A stretch of DNA of 64,000 nt. It comes from Mycolicibacterium sp. P9-22 (lineage in GTDB: Bacteria; Actinomycetota; Actinomycetes; Mycobacteriales; Mycobacteriaceae). Shown piece by piece: positions 32,651 to 42,282 of this stretch. Each line of letters starts with the position of its first letter. Position 1 is the first letter of the stretch. The DNA is taken from NCBI RefSeq assembly GCF_008329585.1, contig NZ_NPKP01000002.1, forward strand, positions 620,001 to 684,000, in the 5' to 3' direction. The notes beneath the pieces were generated by a model. That model was not told where the DNA came from and did no database searches. It saw only the letters and a program-made list of their open reading frames with translations. The position numbers and the translations under genes are program-made.

Positions 32651-33577
32651 ATGGCCGAACGCACGAACAAGCTGCAACCGAACTTCTCCGACGTGCAGGC
32701 GCACTACGACCTGTCCGATGAGTTCTTCGCACTCTTTCTCGATCCCACCAGAACCTACAGTTGCGCGTACTTCGAGCGCGACGATATGACCCTGGAGGAG
32801 GCGCAGCTCGCCAAGATCGATCTATCGCTGGGCAAGCTGGGTCTGGAGCCGGGGATGAGCCTGCTCGACGTCGGCTGCGGATGGGGCGCGACGATGATGC
32901 GCGCCATCGAGAAGTACGACGTCAACGTCATCGGGCTGACGCTGAGCAAGAACCAGCAGGCCTTCGTGGAACGCGAGTTCGCCCGTTCGCACAGCGCACG
33001 CGACAAGCGCATTCTGCTCAAAGGCTGGGAGGAGTTCGATGAGCCGGTCGACCGCATCGTCTCGATCGGCGCGTTCGAGCACTTCGGCTTCGAACACTAC
33101 GACGCATTCTTCGCCATGGCACACAGCGTGCTGCCCGATGACGGTGTCATGCTGCTGCACACCATCTGCGGGAAAACGTTCGATCAGCTGAGGGCCGAGG
33201 GCATCCCGCTGACCTTCGAGGTCGCCAGGTTTGCGAAGTTCATCATGACCGAGATCTTCCCCGGGGGTCGGCTCCCCTCGATCGAGAAGGTCGAGGAACA
33301 CGCCGCCCGAGCCGGCTTCACCATCACGCGGCGCCAGTCCCTGCGTTTTCACTATGCGCGCACTCTGGACCTCTGGGCGCAGGCGCTGGAATCCCACAAG
33401 GACGAGGCAATCGCCGTGCAATCCGAAGAGGTGTACGAGCGCTACATGCGCTATCTGACCGGCTGCGCCAACGGCTTCCGGGTGGGCTATACCGACGTCA
33501 ACCAGTTCACGATGACGAAGCAGTCGGTCCCGGGGCCGGAGGCCGGCACAGATCGGGCCGCCGGAGCGAGGCGCTAG
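32651..33577 (+). CDS. Mycolic acid cyclopropane synthase/methyltransferase (MmaA2/CmaA1-like)
   Basis: 308 residues from ATG 32651; a GTG four codons upstream is possible but less favoured because a GGGGG lies at the right distance from the ATG. It has the SAM-binding motif [23 protein letters not shown], the active-site segment [11 protein letters not shown], and the FTITRRQSLRFHYARTLDLW region closest to MmaA2. These enzymes add cyclopropane or methyl groups to meromycolate chains. It neighbours a second paralogue, as in the mmaA cluster of M. tuberculosis. Confidence 0.92.
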   Translation: MAERTNKLQPNFSDVQAHYDLSDEFFALFLDPTRTYSCAYFERDDMTLEEAQLAKIDLSLGKLGLEPGMSLLDVGCGWGATMMRAIEKYDVNVIGLTLSKNQQAFVEREFARSHSARDKRILLKGWEEFDEPVDRIVSIGAFEHFGFEHYDAFFAMAHSVLPDDGVMLLHTICGKTFDQLRAEGIPLTFEVARFAKFIMTEIFPGGRLPSIEKVEEHAARAGFTITRRQSLRFHYARTLDLWAQALESHKDEAIAVQSEEVYERYMRYLTGCANGFRVGYTDVNQFTMTKQSVPGPEAGTDRAAGARR

Positions 33578-33832
33578 AGTCTCTTGAGGGCAAAGCCCGG
33601 CAACGGGCCTCCGGGTGCTGCATCGACGTCGATCAGTTCACGCGGCTAAGTAATTGAAGAGACAACTGAACGATCCGTATCGCGCATGGTCAAGACACGG
33701 CCTGTGCTGGGATTAAGGACACGCTGCAGGCGTCCCGAGTGACCGGGCTCACTGCGGGTAGGGTCTCCACGGAGTGGACACCCGAACCCCGGTGGACGCC
33801 GCAGTGCACCATCGAGAAGGGCAATCGCTTCC

Positions 33833-34717
33833 ATGTCTGACAACTCAACCGGCACTGCGGATATGCGGCCTCATTTCGAGGACATCCAAGCTCACTACGA
33901 CCTGTCCGACGATTTCTTCGGCGTCTTCCAGGATCCGACCCGTAAGTACAGCTGCGCCTACTTCACCGGGCCCTACGTGACGCTGTCGGAAGCTCAGATC
34001 GCGAACGTCGACCAGCACCTCGACCGCCTCAATCTCAAGCCCGGCATGACGGTGTTGGAGGTGGGCTGCGGCTGGGGACTCACCCTGCAGCGCGCGATGG
34101 AGAAGTACGACGTCAACGTCATCGGGCTGACGCTGAGCAAGAACCAGCAGGCGTACTGCGAGCAGCTCTTGAGCAAGATCGACACCGATCGCAAGTTCGA
34201 CGTGCGGCTGGAGGGCTGGGAGCAGTTCGCCGGATCCGTCGATGCGATCGTGTCCATCGAGGCGTTCGAGCACTTTGGCTTCGAACGCTACGACGCCTTC
34301 TTCAACACCTGCTTCAACAGCCTGCCGTCCGGCGGCCGGATGACGCTCCAGAGCAGCTGCGGCTACCACCCCAATGAGATGGCGGCCCGCGGCAAGAAAC
34401 TGACTTTTGAGCTGGCGCGCTTCGCCAAGTTCATGATCGACACGATTTTCCCGGGCGGACGCATCCCGAGCACCCAGATGATGGTGGATCACGGCGCCAA
34501 GGCCGGCTTCACCGTTCCCGAGGTGCTGTCGCTGCGGAACCACTACATCAAGACGCTCGGCATTTGGGCCGCCCGCCTGGAGCACAACAAGGACCAGGCG
34601 ATCGCCGCCGCCGGCGAACAGCACTACAACGACTACATGCGCTACCTGACCGGCTGCCAGTACTACTTCGTCGACGAGTCGATCGACGTCAGCCTGGTCA
34701 CCTACGCCAAGCCGTAG
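33833..34717 (+). CDS. Mycolic acid methyltransferase, MmaA4-like
   Basis: 294 residues from ATG 33833, with GAGAAGGG upstream. It shares the SAM-binding core ([12 protein letters not shown]) and [11 protein letters not shown] with the family. It carries MmaA4-type segments: [38 protein letters not shown] and SLVTYAKP at the C-terminus. In M. tuberculosis MmaA4 makes the hydroxy precursor of methoxy/keto mycolates, so oxygenated mycolates are predicted. It is 255 bases downstream of the MmaA2-like gene and probably has its own promoter. Confidence 0.9.
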   Translation: MSDNSTGTADMRPHFEDIQAHYDLSDDFFGVFQDPTRKYSCAYFTGPYVTLSEAQIANVDQHLDRLNLKPGMTVLEVGCGWGLTLQRAMEKYDVNVIGLTLSKNQQAYCEQLLSKIDTDRKFDVRLEGWEQFAGSVDAIVSIEAFEHFGFERYDAFFNTCFNSLPSGGRMTLQSSCGYHPNEMAARGKKLTFELARFAKFMIDTIFPGGRIPSTQMMVDHGAKAGFTVPEVLSLRNHYIKTLGIWAARLEHNKDQAIAAAGEQHYNDYMRYLTGCQYYFVDESIDVSLVTYAKP

Positions 34718-34766
34718 CTTTTCCGTTGTACGGCAGCGGCATACGCGATCGTCGTGACGCGCGCTG

Positions 34767-35687
34767 ATGCGTATCGTCGGCTTGCTGCTGTTACTGATCG
34801 CCGCCTGCGCACTGGTGGCGCGGTTCGCACCGGCAATCAACCGCCCGCTGTTGGCCACGGCCGCGCTGTCGCCTTACCTCATGCTCGGCGCACCGCTTGC
34901 CGTGCTGGTGTTTGCGTTGTCGCGGCATTGGACGTTGGTGTCGGTCGCGGCGGTGCTGACTGTCGCGGTCCTGGCGGTCCAGCTTCCCTGGTACATCGGC
35001 AGTCCCGATCCCGATTCCGGGACGACGCTGAGATTCGTCTCGGCCAACCTACTGCTCGGTGCGGCCGATCCGGTGGCGGTGGCCGCGCTGGCCCGTGAGC
35101 ACGCCGATGTGATCGCAGTCCAAGAGCTCACTCCCGAACTCTCCGCGGCCCTGTCCCCCGCTCTGGCGCGGGAGTTCCCGTATTCGGCGCTGCGTCCGCG
35201 GGAGCGGGCCGCCGGCGTCGGATTGTGGAGCAGGTATCCGATCACCGCCTCCGGGAGCGACGAGAGTTTCAGCCGGGGTTTGATCTACGCCCGCGTCCAG
35301 GTGCCGGAGACCGCCTTCGAGACGACGGTGATCTCCACTCATATGCCGCCCCCTCGTTCGGCATTCGACGACTGGCGCAACGACATCGCTCGGCTGGGGC
35401 CGGTGCTGCACGAGTTTCCGCCAGGCGGCCCTGTCGTGGCGGGCGGCGATCTCAATGCCACCCCGGACGTCCGTGAGTTCCGACGACTGCTGCGGGACGG
35501 CTACCGCGACGGGGCGGCGCAGTCGGGTGCCGGACTCACCCGCACACACCCGAACCACGCGATCATCCCGCCACTGCTGGCGGTGGATCACATCATGACG
35601 CGCGATGCGACCGTGACGTCGATGCGGACGATTCAGGTGACCGGGTCCGATCATCTGGCGCTGGCCGCCATCGTGGTGCTGCACTGA
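34767..35687 (+). CDS. Membrane-anchored endonuclease/exonuclease/phosphatase-family protein (left copy)
   Basis: 306 residues. Three N-terminal hydrophobic segments (for example IVGLLLLLIAACALVARFA and LMLGAPLAVLVFALS) precede an EEP domain from about residue 88. Its motifs are RFVSANLL, VIAVQELT (metal-ligand Glu), VGLWSRYP, VISTHMPPP, VAGGDLNATPD and GSDHLALAA. The catalytic domain would be outside the membrane. A paralogue with the same architecture starts at 63098, at the other end of the polysaccharide locus. Phosphatase, phosphodiesterase or nuclease activity cannot be told apart. Confidence 0.85.
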   Translation: MRIVGLLLLLIAACALVARFAPAINRPLLATAALSPYLMLGAPLAVLVFALSRHWTLVSVAAVLTVAVLAVQLPWYIGSPDPDSGTTLRFVSANLLLGAADPVAVAALAREHADVIAVQELTPELSAALSPALAREFPYSALRPRERAAGVGLWSRYPITASGSDESFSRGLIYARVQVPETAFETTVISTHMPPPRSAFDDWRNDIARLGPVLHEFPPGGPVVAGGDLNATPDVREFRRLLRDGYRDGAAQSGAGLTRTHPNHAIIPPLLAVDHIMTRDATVTSMRTIQVTGSDHLALAAIVVLH

Positions 35688-35735
35688 GTGGAGCGGATGT
35701 GGTTGGCCGACACAAGGAGTCGCAGCAGCCGGGCC

Positions 35736-35765
35736 GGACCGGACCGGACCGGACCGGACCGGACC
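35736..35765 (+). repeat. Pentanucleotide tandem repeat (GGACC)6
   Basis: Six perfect copies of GGACC follow a degenerate GGGCC, in the gene-free stretch just after the EEP gene. Because it lies outside coding sequence and is 5-base periodic, copy number can vary by slippage without breaking a gene. Confidence 0.9.
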
Positions 35766-36134
35766 GCGGAGAGTATCTACAGCAACGTCAATAGGCACAG
35801 CCGGAGCGTGAATGCCGATCGTCGCGGACTACCCGGGCAGCCGTGACCATGCGACGGATGACCGATTTCGGCGGAGTGTTCGCTTCGTGTCGCAATCGTT
35901 GTACCTGCGGCAATAGTCATATCCGTCAATTCGGGCAAACCTGACACCACACGATTGACATGCCCGACCCGCCAGCGAACATCAGTCGGCCGTGATCAAA
36001 TCACCGTGAAGCGCAGATTTCAGCGAATTACCTACATTCTCGGGTGCCATTTCGGCGCGTTCGATGAGCACTGAACACAACGTAACCAGCCCGCGTCGAG
36101 ACAGGTAAATATCGCCCTGTACTGCGTAAACATA
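35766..36134. other. Gene-free, lower-GC region before the secreted-protein genes
   Basis: No convincing gene is seen. The stretch is visibly richer in A and T than its neighbours. It contains TACAGCAACGTCAATA at 35778-35793, repeated at 37007-37022 at nearly the same distance (about 405 bases) upstream of the paralogous gene. It may be a regulatory region. Confidence 0.5.
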
Positions 36135-36162
36135 TTGACAGCCTGGTCATAGCCTGTAATGT
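36135..36162 (+). promoter_or_regulatory. Predicted promoter of first small secreted protein
   Basis: TTGACA (36135-36140), a perfect -35 box, is followed after 16 bases by TAATGT (36157-36162). The ATTGACAGC block recurs in front of the second paralogue at 37365, which supports it as a shared promoter. Confidence 0.6.
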
Positions 36163-36195
36163 CCTTCCCATCTTTCAGTGCACACAGGGGGAACA

Positions 36196-36657
36196 ATGTC
36201 GGCCATCGCTCTGAAGATCAATTCCGGGATCGCTGCCGGACTCATATGTGCTGCAGCAACCCTCTCCCCGGTCACCACAGCCAATGCAGACACCACAATT
36301 GCGACCGCAGGAACCCTGGGTTCTCAGGTCGGCAACGCCTTGTGCGAGCCGACGGCGACCACGTCGTGTGAACCCATCGGACTGCCCACCGCCGCCGCAG
36401 TGGCGGCCGCCGACCCGACCTTCCCCGACAGCCTCATCCAGAACGACTTCTGGTGGCTCGGCCGCGCGAACCCGAACGCTCCGCCCCGTTCGGAGATCCT
36501 GGTGTTCACACCGCTGAGCCTGGTGCCCGGGTTCCTCAAGCCGGCCTTCAGCTGGTTCACCCAGAAGTGGGATGTGGAGATCTGCATCTTCGGCCTGACC
36601 GCCACGCTGGGACCTTACGCCACCACGACACTGTCTGTCGGCCGCGGCTGCAACTAG
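36196..36657 (+). CDS. Small secreted protein, paralogue A
   Basis: 153 residues from ATG 36196 (AGGGGG upstream). A signal peptide MSAIALKINSGIAAGLICAA ends around TTANA-DTT. The mature part has two cysteine pairs (ALCEPTATTSCEP and EICIFG / GRGC) and a family block FTPLSLVPGFLKP then SWFTQ and a GPYATTTLSVGRGC end. It is not similar to a family I can name. It has a paralogue at 37428 in tandem. It lies at the start of the polysaccharide locus, so a role at the cell surface is plausible. Confidence 0.8.
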   Translation: MSAIALKINSGIAAGLICAAATLSPVTTANADTTIATAGTLGSQVGNALCEPTATTSCEPIGLPTAAAVAAADPTFPDSLIQNDFWWLGRANPNAPPRSEILVFTPLSLVPGFLKPAFSWFTQKWDVEICIFGLTATLGPYATTTLSVGRGCN

Positions 36658-37365
36658 TCGTCAGGGCCAAAACTACTGGCCTGTAGGTGAATTCGCGCCG
36701 TCGCCGAGCTTCGCAATCAGCCCTCGACGTTGCCCGGTTTCGGCCTGCCGGTGGCGATCAGGCGCCGCCACCACGATCCACCCGGACCGCGGTACGCGTG
36801 ACACTGCCCCGGTTCACACAGTGCGCAATCGGTTCCCGGGCGATAGTGCTCGTGCGCGGTCCGGTCATGGCCGCACTGACATCTCTCGCTTGGCACGTGC
36901 TGAATCTACGCTGTTTACACACAAACTCGAAGCAAGGGCCGCGATGCGTTGCGGGATCCGTTCCGGCGGGATGCATTCCGCGCGCGGATGCACACGGGCA
37001 GGCACTTACAGCAACGTCAATAAAGCGCCGACTCCACCTCCCGAAGGTCGATCAGTCGCTAATTTTGGGCCATCGACTCGACTGGCCGGCACGAACCGCG
37101 CGCGTGCATCGCGACCTCGCATAATCGTGTAGTTCGGAAGTCAAACAGGCCGGTAGGTCTCAATACAGCTATGGATACCGGCACTCGACGCCATCTGCCA
37201 CATCACCGTACAGCAAACTTCAGCAAACGCCGAAACCAGGCCGGGCGACGGTCTCGCCCCTGGGCGGTTGAACCCAGGAGATTTGCGTTGATCCGTTGCC
37301 GATACGTGAACACCCGATTACCACGAACGAAGCCACAACATGGCACTCTAGCTGCGGCGATGTTA
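36658..37365. other. Gene-free spacer between the two secreted-protein paralogues
   Basis: About 700 bases with no credible gene: open stretches lack ribosome binding sites and codon structure. It carries the second TACAGCAACGTCAATA copy (37007-37022). Confidence 0.5.
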
Positions 37366-37394
37366 TTGACAGCGTCGTCACAGCATGCGATGCT
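37366..37394 (+). promoter_or_regulatory. Predicted promoter of second small secreted protein
   Basis: TTGACA (37366-37371) with a weaker GATGCT -10-like box at 37389-37394 (17-base spacer). TTATTGACAGC here and CATATTGACAGC at 36131 look homologous. Confidence 0.45.
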
Positions 37395-37427
37395 TTCTCC
37401 AACGTCAGGCTCGCAATAGGGGGACAT

Positions 37428-37895
37428 ATGTCAGCGATCGCCCGCAGAATCAGTGTCGGTCTAGCCACGGGCGCGATGGCCGCCGCAGCAACTCTTTCCC
37501 CGGTCACGGTGGCCAGTGCCGAGACCTCGATAGCCATCAGCTCGCTCGGCTCCAAGATCGGCTCCGCGGAGTGCGAGCCGACCACCACTGCTCCATGCCC
37601 TCCGGCGGCAAAGCTGCCGACGGCCGCAGCGCTTCAGTCTGCCAGCGGTCCCAGCGATTTCATCCAGAGCATCTTCCAGAACGAGCTCTGGTGGATCGGC
37701 CAACCCAACCCCAATCCGCCAGACCGGTCCCCGGTTCTGGAGTTCACACCGTTGAGCCTCGTCCCCGGTTTCCTCAAGCCGCTGTACAGCTGGTTCACCC
37801 AGAACCTGAACTTCGAAGTGTGCTTGCTCGGTGCAACGGTCTCTGTCGGCCCCTACGGGACGACCACGGTTTCGGTCGGACGAGGCTGCGCCTAG
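37428..37895 (+). CDS. Small secreted protein, paralogue B
   Basis: 155 residues from ATG 37428, with AGGGGG upstream; a longer frame starting at 37296 has no RBS and would mask the signal peptide. Signal peptide MSAIARRISVGLATGAMAAA ends around VASA-ETS. It shares with paralogue A the cysteine pattern (AECEPTTTAPCPP, EVCLLG, GRGC), NELWWIGQPNPNPP against NDFWWLGRANPNAP, and FTPLSLVPGFLKP. It has no known family name. A DUF4012 gene follows 78 bases later. Confidence 0.82.
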   Translation: MSAIARRISVGLATGAMAAAATLSPVTVASAETSIAISSLGSKIGSAECEPTTTAPCPPAAKLPTAAALQSASGPSDFIQSIFQNELWWIGQPNPNPPDRSPVLEFTPLSLVPGFLKPLYSWFTQNLNFEVCLLGATVSVGPYGTTTVSVGRGCA

Positions 37896-37973
37896 TTGAC
37901 TCCCTCACAGCATCCGATGTCATGGATGCATGCTCGACGTTCGTTTGTGCACCGAGCGCGGAAAGCCTGCTGA

Positions 37974-39821
37974 GTGCAGAAGCGTAGACCGGACGGCGAT
38001 GACGACCTCGTCTCGAACGACGACGATGACGGCGCGCCTTTCGAGTTCAAAGAGAGTGTGCGAAACCACCGGCGTGAGCTCCTGGTCGGCGTGCTGGCCC
38101 TCGCGGTTGTTCTCATCGCGTTCGGCGCCTGGCTGACGGTCAAAGCTCTCGACGCGAAGTCGAACCTCGAGCAAGCGCGCCAGAGCGCTCAGCAGGCCAA
38201 AGAGGCCTTACTGCAGGGGAAGACGGACGACGCGTCGCAGTTTGCCGATTCCGCTCGGCACCACGCGCAACAGGCCCGCGATGCTACGCACTCCGTGCCG
38301 TGGGACGTCGCATCGTTCGTTCCCTGGCTGGGAAGCCCGTTCACCACCGGCCGACAGATCTCCGATGTCGTGCTCGGCCTGGCGGCCGACGTGCTACAGC
38401 CGGCAGCTCAGGTCGGACTGGCGATCTCGCCCGATCAGCTGTTCGCGAACGGCAGGGTGGACGTCACAACTTTGCGCCAAGAAGAATCACAGCTCGACGG
38501 GATTTCCCGAGCTGCAACACAACTCAACAGCGATGCCGCGTCGATCGCCGATCCGCGGTATGTGTCACTGCTCGGCGACGTGCGCTCGCAGTTGCAAGAG
38601 CAAACTGCAGAAGTAGCCGGCCTCCTGGAGAACACTGCGCTCGCGGCTCGTCTCGCTCCGGCGATGATGGGCGCCGACGGTCCACGCACCTACTTCATGG
38701 GCTTCCAGACCAACGCCGAGGCGCGCGGGACCGGCGGACTGCTCGGCGGCTTCGGCATCCTGCGGTTCGATGACGGCACCCCTACCGTCGACACGTTGGC
38801 CTCCAATCGCGAACTGATCGGTGCGTACGCACCGATCGACCTGGGTGCCGAGTACTCGAAGACATACGGCTATACCAATCCGACCACCGACTTTCGTAAC
38901 AGCAATCTGAGCTCGCACTTTCCCTATGCCGCGCTGATCTGGAAGGCCATGTGGGAGAAGGACACCGGCATCACGGTTGACGGAGCCATCGTTCTCGACC
39001 CGGTGGCGCTGAGCTACCTGCTGGGTGCAGTCGGAGCTGTCACCCTGCCCGACGGTGAGAAAGTCACCAAGGACAATGTGGTCGAACTGACCGAGTCCAC
39101 CGCGTACGCCCGGTTCCCCGACGATCAGATCGCGCGGAAGAAATATCTGCAGGACATCGCCGGGGAGGTCGTCAAGAAGATGACAGGCAAGGTCGAATCC
39201 CCGCGGGCACTGCTGGATGCCTTGGGCCGGGCGGTAAGTGAGCGACGCATCGCGATCTGGAGTGCCGTTCCCGCAGAGCAGGAACTGCTTGAGCAGACGT
39301 CGCTCGCCCACGCCATTCCCGAAGATACGGCCCCCTACGCGGAGATCGTGATCAACAACCTCGGCGGCAACAAGCTCGACTACTACCTGCGGCGTGAGAT
39401 CGAGTATGTGGCCGACGGCTGCGAGGGCGACACCAGGATGTCGACGGTCACCGTCCGACTCAAGAACGATCTTCCGAACAATCCCGAGATTCCCGACTAC
39501 ATCATGGGTACGGCCGGTCTGCTGCCGGAGATTCCGCTGAACCTGCCGAGGGGAACCATGGTCACCTCAGTGCGCCTGCTGGCGACCAGTGGCGCCAAGT
39601 TGGAGAGCTCGCTGGCGAACGGCGAACGAGCGCCGGTGATTTCCGGAATCGAACGCGGCCACCCCAGCTTCGAAGTGCAGGTGATCATACCGCCGGGGCA
39701 GTCCGGTGAACTGACTTTCCGCCTTTCCGAACCCACATCGCCAGGGGAAGCCCGAGTTCCCGTTCAACCCTTGGTAGACACCGTAACTCCCGTAGTATCG
39801 GTCCCCGAATGCACGCCGTGA
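37974..39821 (+). CDS. DUF4012 membrane protein
   Basis: 615 residues from GTG 37974. A charged cytoplasmic N-terminus with an acidic DDDDG run is followed by one membrane helix (LLVGVLALAVVLIAFGAWL, about 36-54) and an Ala/Gln-rich coiled-coil (about 60-105). The large DUF4012 extracytoplasmic domain has FMGFQTNAEARGTGGLLGGF as a recognisable signature. DUF4012 proteins often lie in actinobacterial surface polysaccharide clusters; their activity is not known. It is directly upstream of the Wzz/BY-kinase gene. Confidence 0.85.
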   Translation: MQKRRPDGDDDLVSNDDDDGAPFEFKESVRNHRRELLVGVLALAVVLIAFGAWLTVKALDAKSNLEQARQSAQQAKEALLQGKTDDASQFADSARHHAQQARDATHSVPWDVASFVPWLGSPFTTGRQISDVVLGLAADVLQPAAQVGLAISPDQLFANGRVDVTTLRQEESQLDGISRAATQLNSDAASIADPRYVSLLGDVRSQLQEQTAEVAGLLENTALAARLAPAMMGADGPRTYFMGFQTNAEARGTGGLLGGFGILRFDDGTPTVDTLASNRELIGAYAPIDLGAEYSKTYGYTNPTTDFRNSNLSSHFPYAALIWKAMWEKDTGITVDGAIVLDPVALSYLLGAVGAVTLPDGEKVTKDNVVELTESTAYARFPDDQIARKKYLQDIAGEVVKKMTGKVESPRALLDALGRAVSERRIAIWSAVPAEQELLEQTSLAHAIPEDTAPYAEIVINNLGGNKLDYYLRREIEYVADGCEGDTRMSTVTVRLKNDLPNNPEIPDYIMGTAGLLPEIPLNLPRGTMVTSVRLLATSGAKLESSLANGERAPVISGIERGHPSFEVQVIIPPGQSGELTFRLSEPTSPGEARVPVQPLVDTVTPVVSVPECTP

Positions 39822-39900
39822 GCGCACGATGTGCAGTTCGGACATCGGTATCGAGTGACCCCGCACGGGGACCGGGTCAACGAACGGCGAAGGGGCGGCA

Positions 39901-41388
39901 TTGAATCTTCAGGACTACGCAAAGCTACTGCGCAACCGGTGGATCACCGTGTGCGTGTCGATACTCGTAGCGGTCCTGGGAGCTGTTGCCATCACCTGGC
40001 TGACAACCCCGCTCTACCAGGCGTCGACGCGGCTGTTCGTCTCCACCACGGCCGGCTCGTCGTTGGCCGAGACGTATCAAGGCAACCGATTCTCTCAAGA
40101 GCGGGTGGTTTCATACGCCGAGCTGCTGACGGGCCAAACGCTGGCTCAGCGGACCATCGACAAGCTCGACCTCGACATGACCGCCGGTGAGCTGCAGCAG
40201 AACGTCAAGGCGAGCGCAAAGCTCGACACCGTTCTGATCACCGTGCAGGTGCGCGACGAATCACCTGTGACAGCACGCGATATCGCCAACACGCTGTCCG
40301 ACGAATTCGTCACTTTGGTGCGCGAGCTGGAAACGCCGGAAGACGGATCCATCCCCGACTCGAGGGTTGTCGTCGAGCAACGGGCATCCATCCCCAGTTC
40401 GCCGGTGGTGCCCAACACGTTGCGCAATCTCACTGTCGGATTGGCCCTTGGCATCCTGCTGGGCGTGGGTCTCGCAATCCTGCGGGACATGCTCGACAAC
40501 ACGGTGAAGAATCGGGAATCCGTCGAGGAGATCACCGGCACCGGGCTCGTCGGCAGCATTCCCATGGACAAGGAACGCCGCAAGCAGGCGGCAATCTCTT
40601 TCGACAACGACGATTCGGCGATCGCCGAATCCTTCCGTAAGCTCCGCACGAACCTGCAGTTCTTGGCAGTCGACAACCCGCCACGGATCATCGTTCTCAC
40701 CAGTTCGGTTCCCGGCGAGGGTAAGTCCACCACGGCCATCAACATTGCGCTGGCATTGGCGGAGGCGGAACACAGCGTCGTGCTGGTCGACGGCGATCTC
40801 CGCAGACCCACACTTCACAAGTACCTGGATCTCGTCGGCACAGTCGGATTCAGCACCGTCCTCAGCGGCGGCGCTTCGTTGTCGGAAGCTCTGCAGAAGA
40901 CCCGATATCCAGGACTGAGCGTTCTGACCTCCGGTGCTGTTCCGCCCAATCCCAGCGAACTGCTCGGATCACAGACGGCAAAGAAGCTGCTCTCGGAGCT
41001 ATCCGGTCAATTCGATTACGTGATCGTCGATTCGACGCCGCTACTGGCCGTCACCGACGCCGCGATACTGGCTGCCGGTGCCGACGGCGTGCTCATGATG
41101 GTTCGTTACGGTCAGACCAAGCGCGATCAGTTCACTCATGCGGTGGGCAATCTCGAGGATGTGGGAGCGCGCCTGCTCGGTGCCGTGTTCACCATGGTGC
41201 CGACCAAGGGCGGTTCCTCCTACAGCTACAACTACCGGTACTACGGCGGCGACGAGACGGCGCGGGCACCCCGGCATGTGAAGCAGTCATCGATTCCTCG
41301 GGCGTCCGACGCCGCGGCGTTGGGTTCCATCAGCCCGACCGCCGGCTCAGAAGTGGCCAACGCGCAGCGAAGCGGTAAACCGGAATGA
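39901..41388 (+). CDS. Polysaccharide co-polymerase/BY-type tyrosine autokinase (Wzz-Wzc-like)
   Basis: 495 residues from TTG 39901. The N-terminal half is a Wzz domain between two membrane helices (about 17-37 and 178-198: TVGLALGILLGVGLAI). The C-terminal half is a bacterial tyrosine kinase with Walker A SVPGEGKSTTAINIALA (K275), Walker A' VVLVDGDLRRPTL and Walker B YVIVDSTPLLAVTDA. It ends in a tyrosine cluster (Y441, Y443, Y445, Y447, Y448 in SYSYNYRYYGG) that should be the autophosphorylation site. Such proteins set polymer length and regulate Wzy-dependent export. An LMW tyrosine phosphatase at 62490 is the likely partner. Confidence 0.93.
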   Translation: MNLQDYAKLLRNRWITVCVSILVAVLGAVAITWLTTPLYQASTRLFVSTTAGSSLAETYQGNRFSQERVVSYAELLTGQTLAQRTIDKLDLDMTAGELQQNVKASAKLDTVLITVQVRDESPVTARDIANTLSDEFVTLVRELETPEDGSIPDSRVVVEQRASIPSSPVVPNTLRNLTVGLALGILLGVGLAILRDMLDNTVKNRESVEEITGTGLVGSIPMDKERRKQAAISFDNDDSAIAESFRKLRTNLQFLAVDNPPRIIVLTSSVPGEGKSTTAINIALALAEAEHSVVLVDGDLRRPTLHKYLDLVGTVGFSTVLSGGASLSEALQKTRYPGLSVLTSGAVPPNPSELLGSQTAKKLLSELSGQFDYVIVDSTPLLAVTDAAILAAGADGVLMMVRYGQTKRDQFTHAVGNLEDVGARLLGAVFTMVPTKGGSSYSYNYRYYGGDETARAPRHVKQSSIPRASDAAALGSISPTAGSEVANAQRSGKPE

Positions 41389-41424
41389 CACGCCGCAACG
41401 CTCACCGAAAAATCGAGAACTCTG

Positions 41425-42225
41425 ATGCGGCTATCGAAAAGCAGCAGCGGTCAAGTCCCTCACGGGCGGTTTGAGGTGCGCATCATGGACGACGAACAGC
41501 TCAAGCGCCGCTTTTATCCCGAGGCAAACATCAGCGGGCTGAGCCACATCGACGGCACCGTCACCTTCTACAGTCACCTTGCCGCAATCGTGCGACCCGA
41601 CGACGTCGTGCTCGATTTCGGTGCCGGCCGTGGTGAACCGCTGGTGGACGACACCGTCGCCTACCGGCGTGACATCGGGAACTTCCGGGGTAAGTGCAGG
41701 CATCTCGACGGATGCGATATCGACCCGGTTGTGTTGCAGAACCCTTTCCTCGATGAGGCCAGGGTCATCCGCGAAGGCGAACCATTGCCGTACGAAGACA
41801 ACCGGTTCGACATCGTCTTCGCGCGATCGGTCTTCGAGCACGTCGCCAATCCGGAGTTCGTCGCGAAGGAACTACTACGCGTCACCAAACCACAGGGAAT
41901 CATCGCCGCCACCACACCGAACAAGTGGGGCTACATCGCGGTGAGTGCACGCATCGTCCCGAACAAGCTTCACGTCAAGGTGCTTTCGCGCAGTCAACCT
42001 GACCGCAAGCCGGAGGATGTCTTTCCTACCCAGTACAAGATGAACACTCCCCGCGACCTACGGCGAGCTTTCGGCACCGGTGCCGATGTCTTCGTGACCA
42101 GGAAGGCACCGGAGCCGGCCTACCATTTCGGCCGACCATGGCTGTACCGGTTCGTCAAATGGATGAACAAGCACTCGCCCGACGCCGTGCAGCCCATTCT
42201 CGATGTGTACGTACGGAAGCATTGA
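41425..42225 (+). CDS. Class I SAM-dependent methyltransferase
   Basis: 266 residues (an alternative ATG at about 41485, MDDEQLKRRFYPE, is possible). The Rossmann core shows VVLDFGAGRGEPLVDD (motif I), HLDGCDIDPVVL (acidic SAM ligand), LPYEDNRFDIVFARSVFEHVANP and ELLRVTKPQGIIAATTPN. It is of the type found in O-antigen and capsule clusters, methylating a sugar or a chain end. It sits between the BY-kinase and gmd. The acceptor is unknown. Confidence 0.85.
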   Translation: MRLSKSSSGQVPHGRFEVRIMDDEQLKRRFYPEANISGLSHIDGTVTFYSHLAAIVRPDDVVLDFGAGRGEPLVDDTVAYRRDIGNFRGKCRHLDGCDIDPVVLQNPFLDEARVIREGEPLPYEDNRFDIVFARSVFEHVANPEFVAKELLRVTKPQGIIAATTPNKWGYIAVSARIVPNKLHVKVLSRSQPDRKPEDVFPTQYKMNTPRDLRRAFGTGADVFVTRKAPEPAYHFGRPWLYRFVKWMNKHSPDAVQPILDVYVRKH

Positions 42226-42282
42226 CCGGCAACGGTATCGGTTGTCAGCAGATCCGTTTCGCGACGACTCCAAGAGGCATTC

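Noticed and set aside
35736..35765. Possible CRISPR-like array
   Set aside because: The units are five bases with no spacers; it is a simple tandem repeat.
36687..37124. Open frames between the two small secreted-protein genes
   Set aside because: No RBS, overlapping frames of equal quality and no domain; the region is better read as non-coding.
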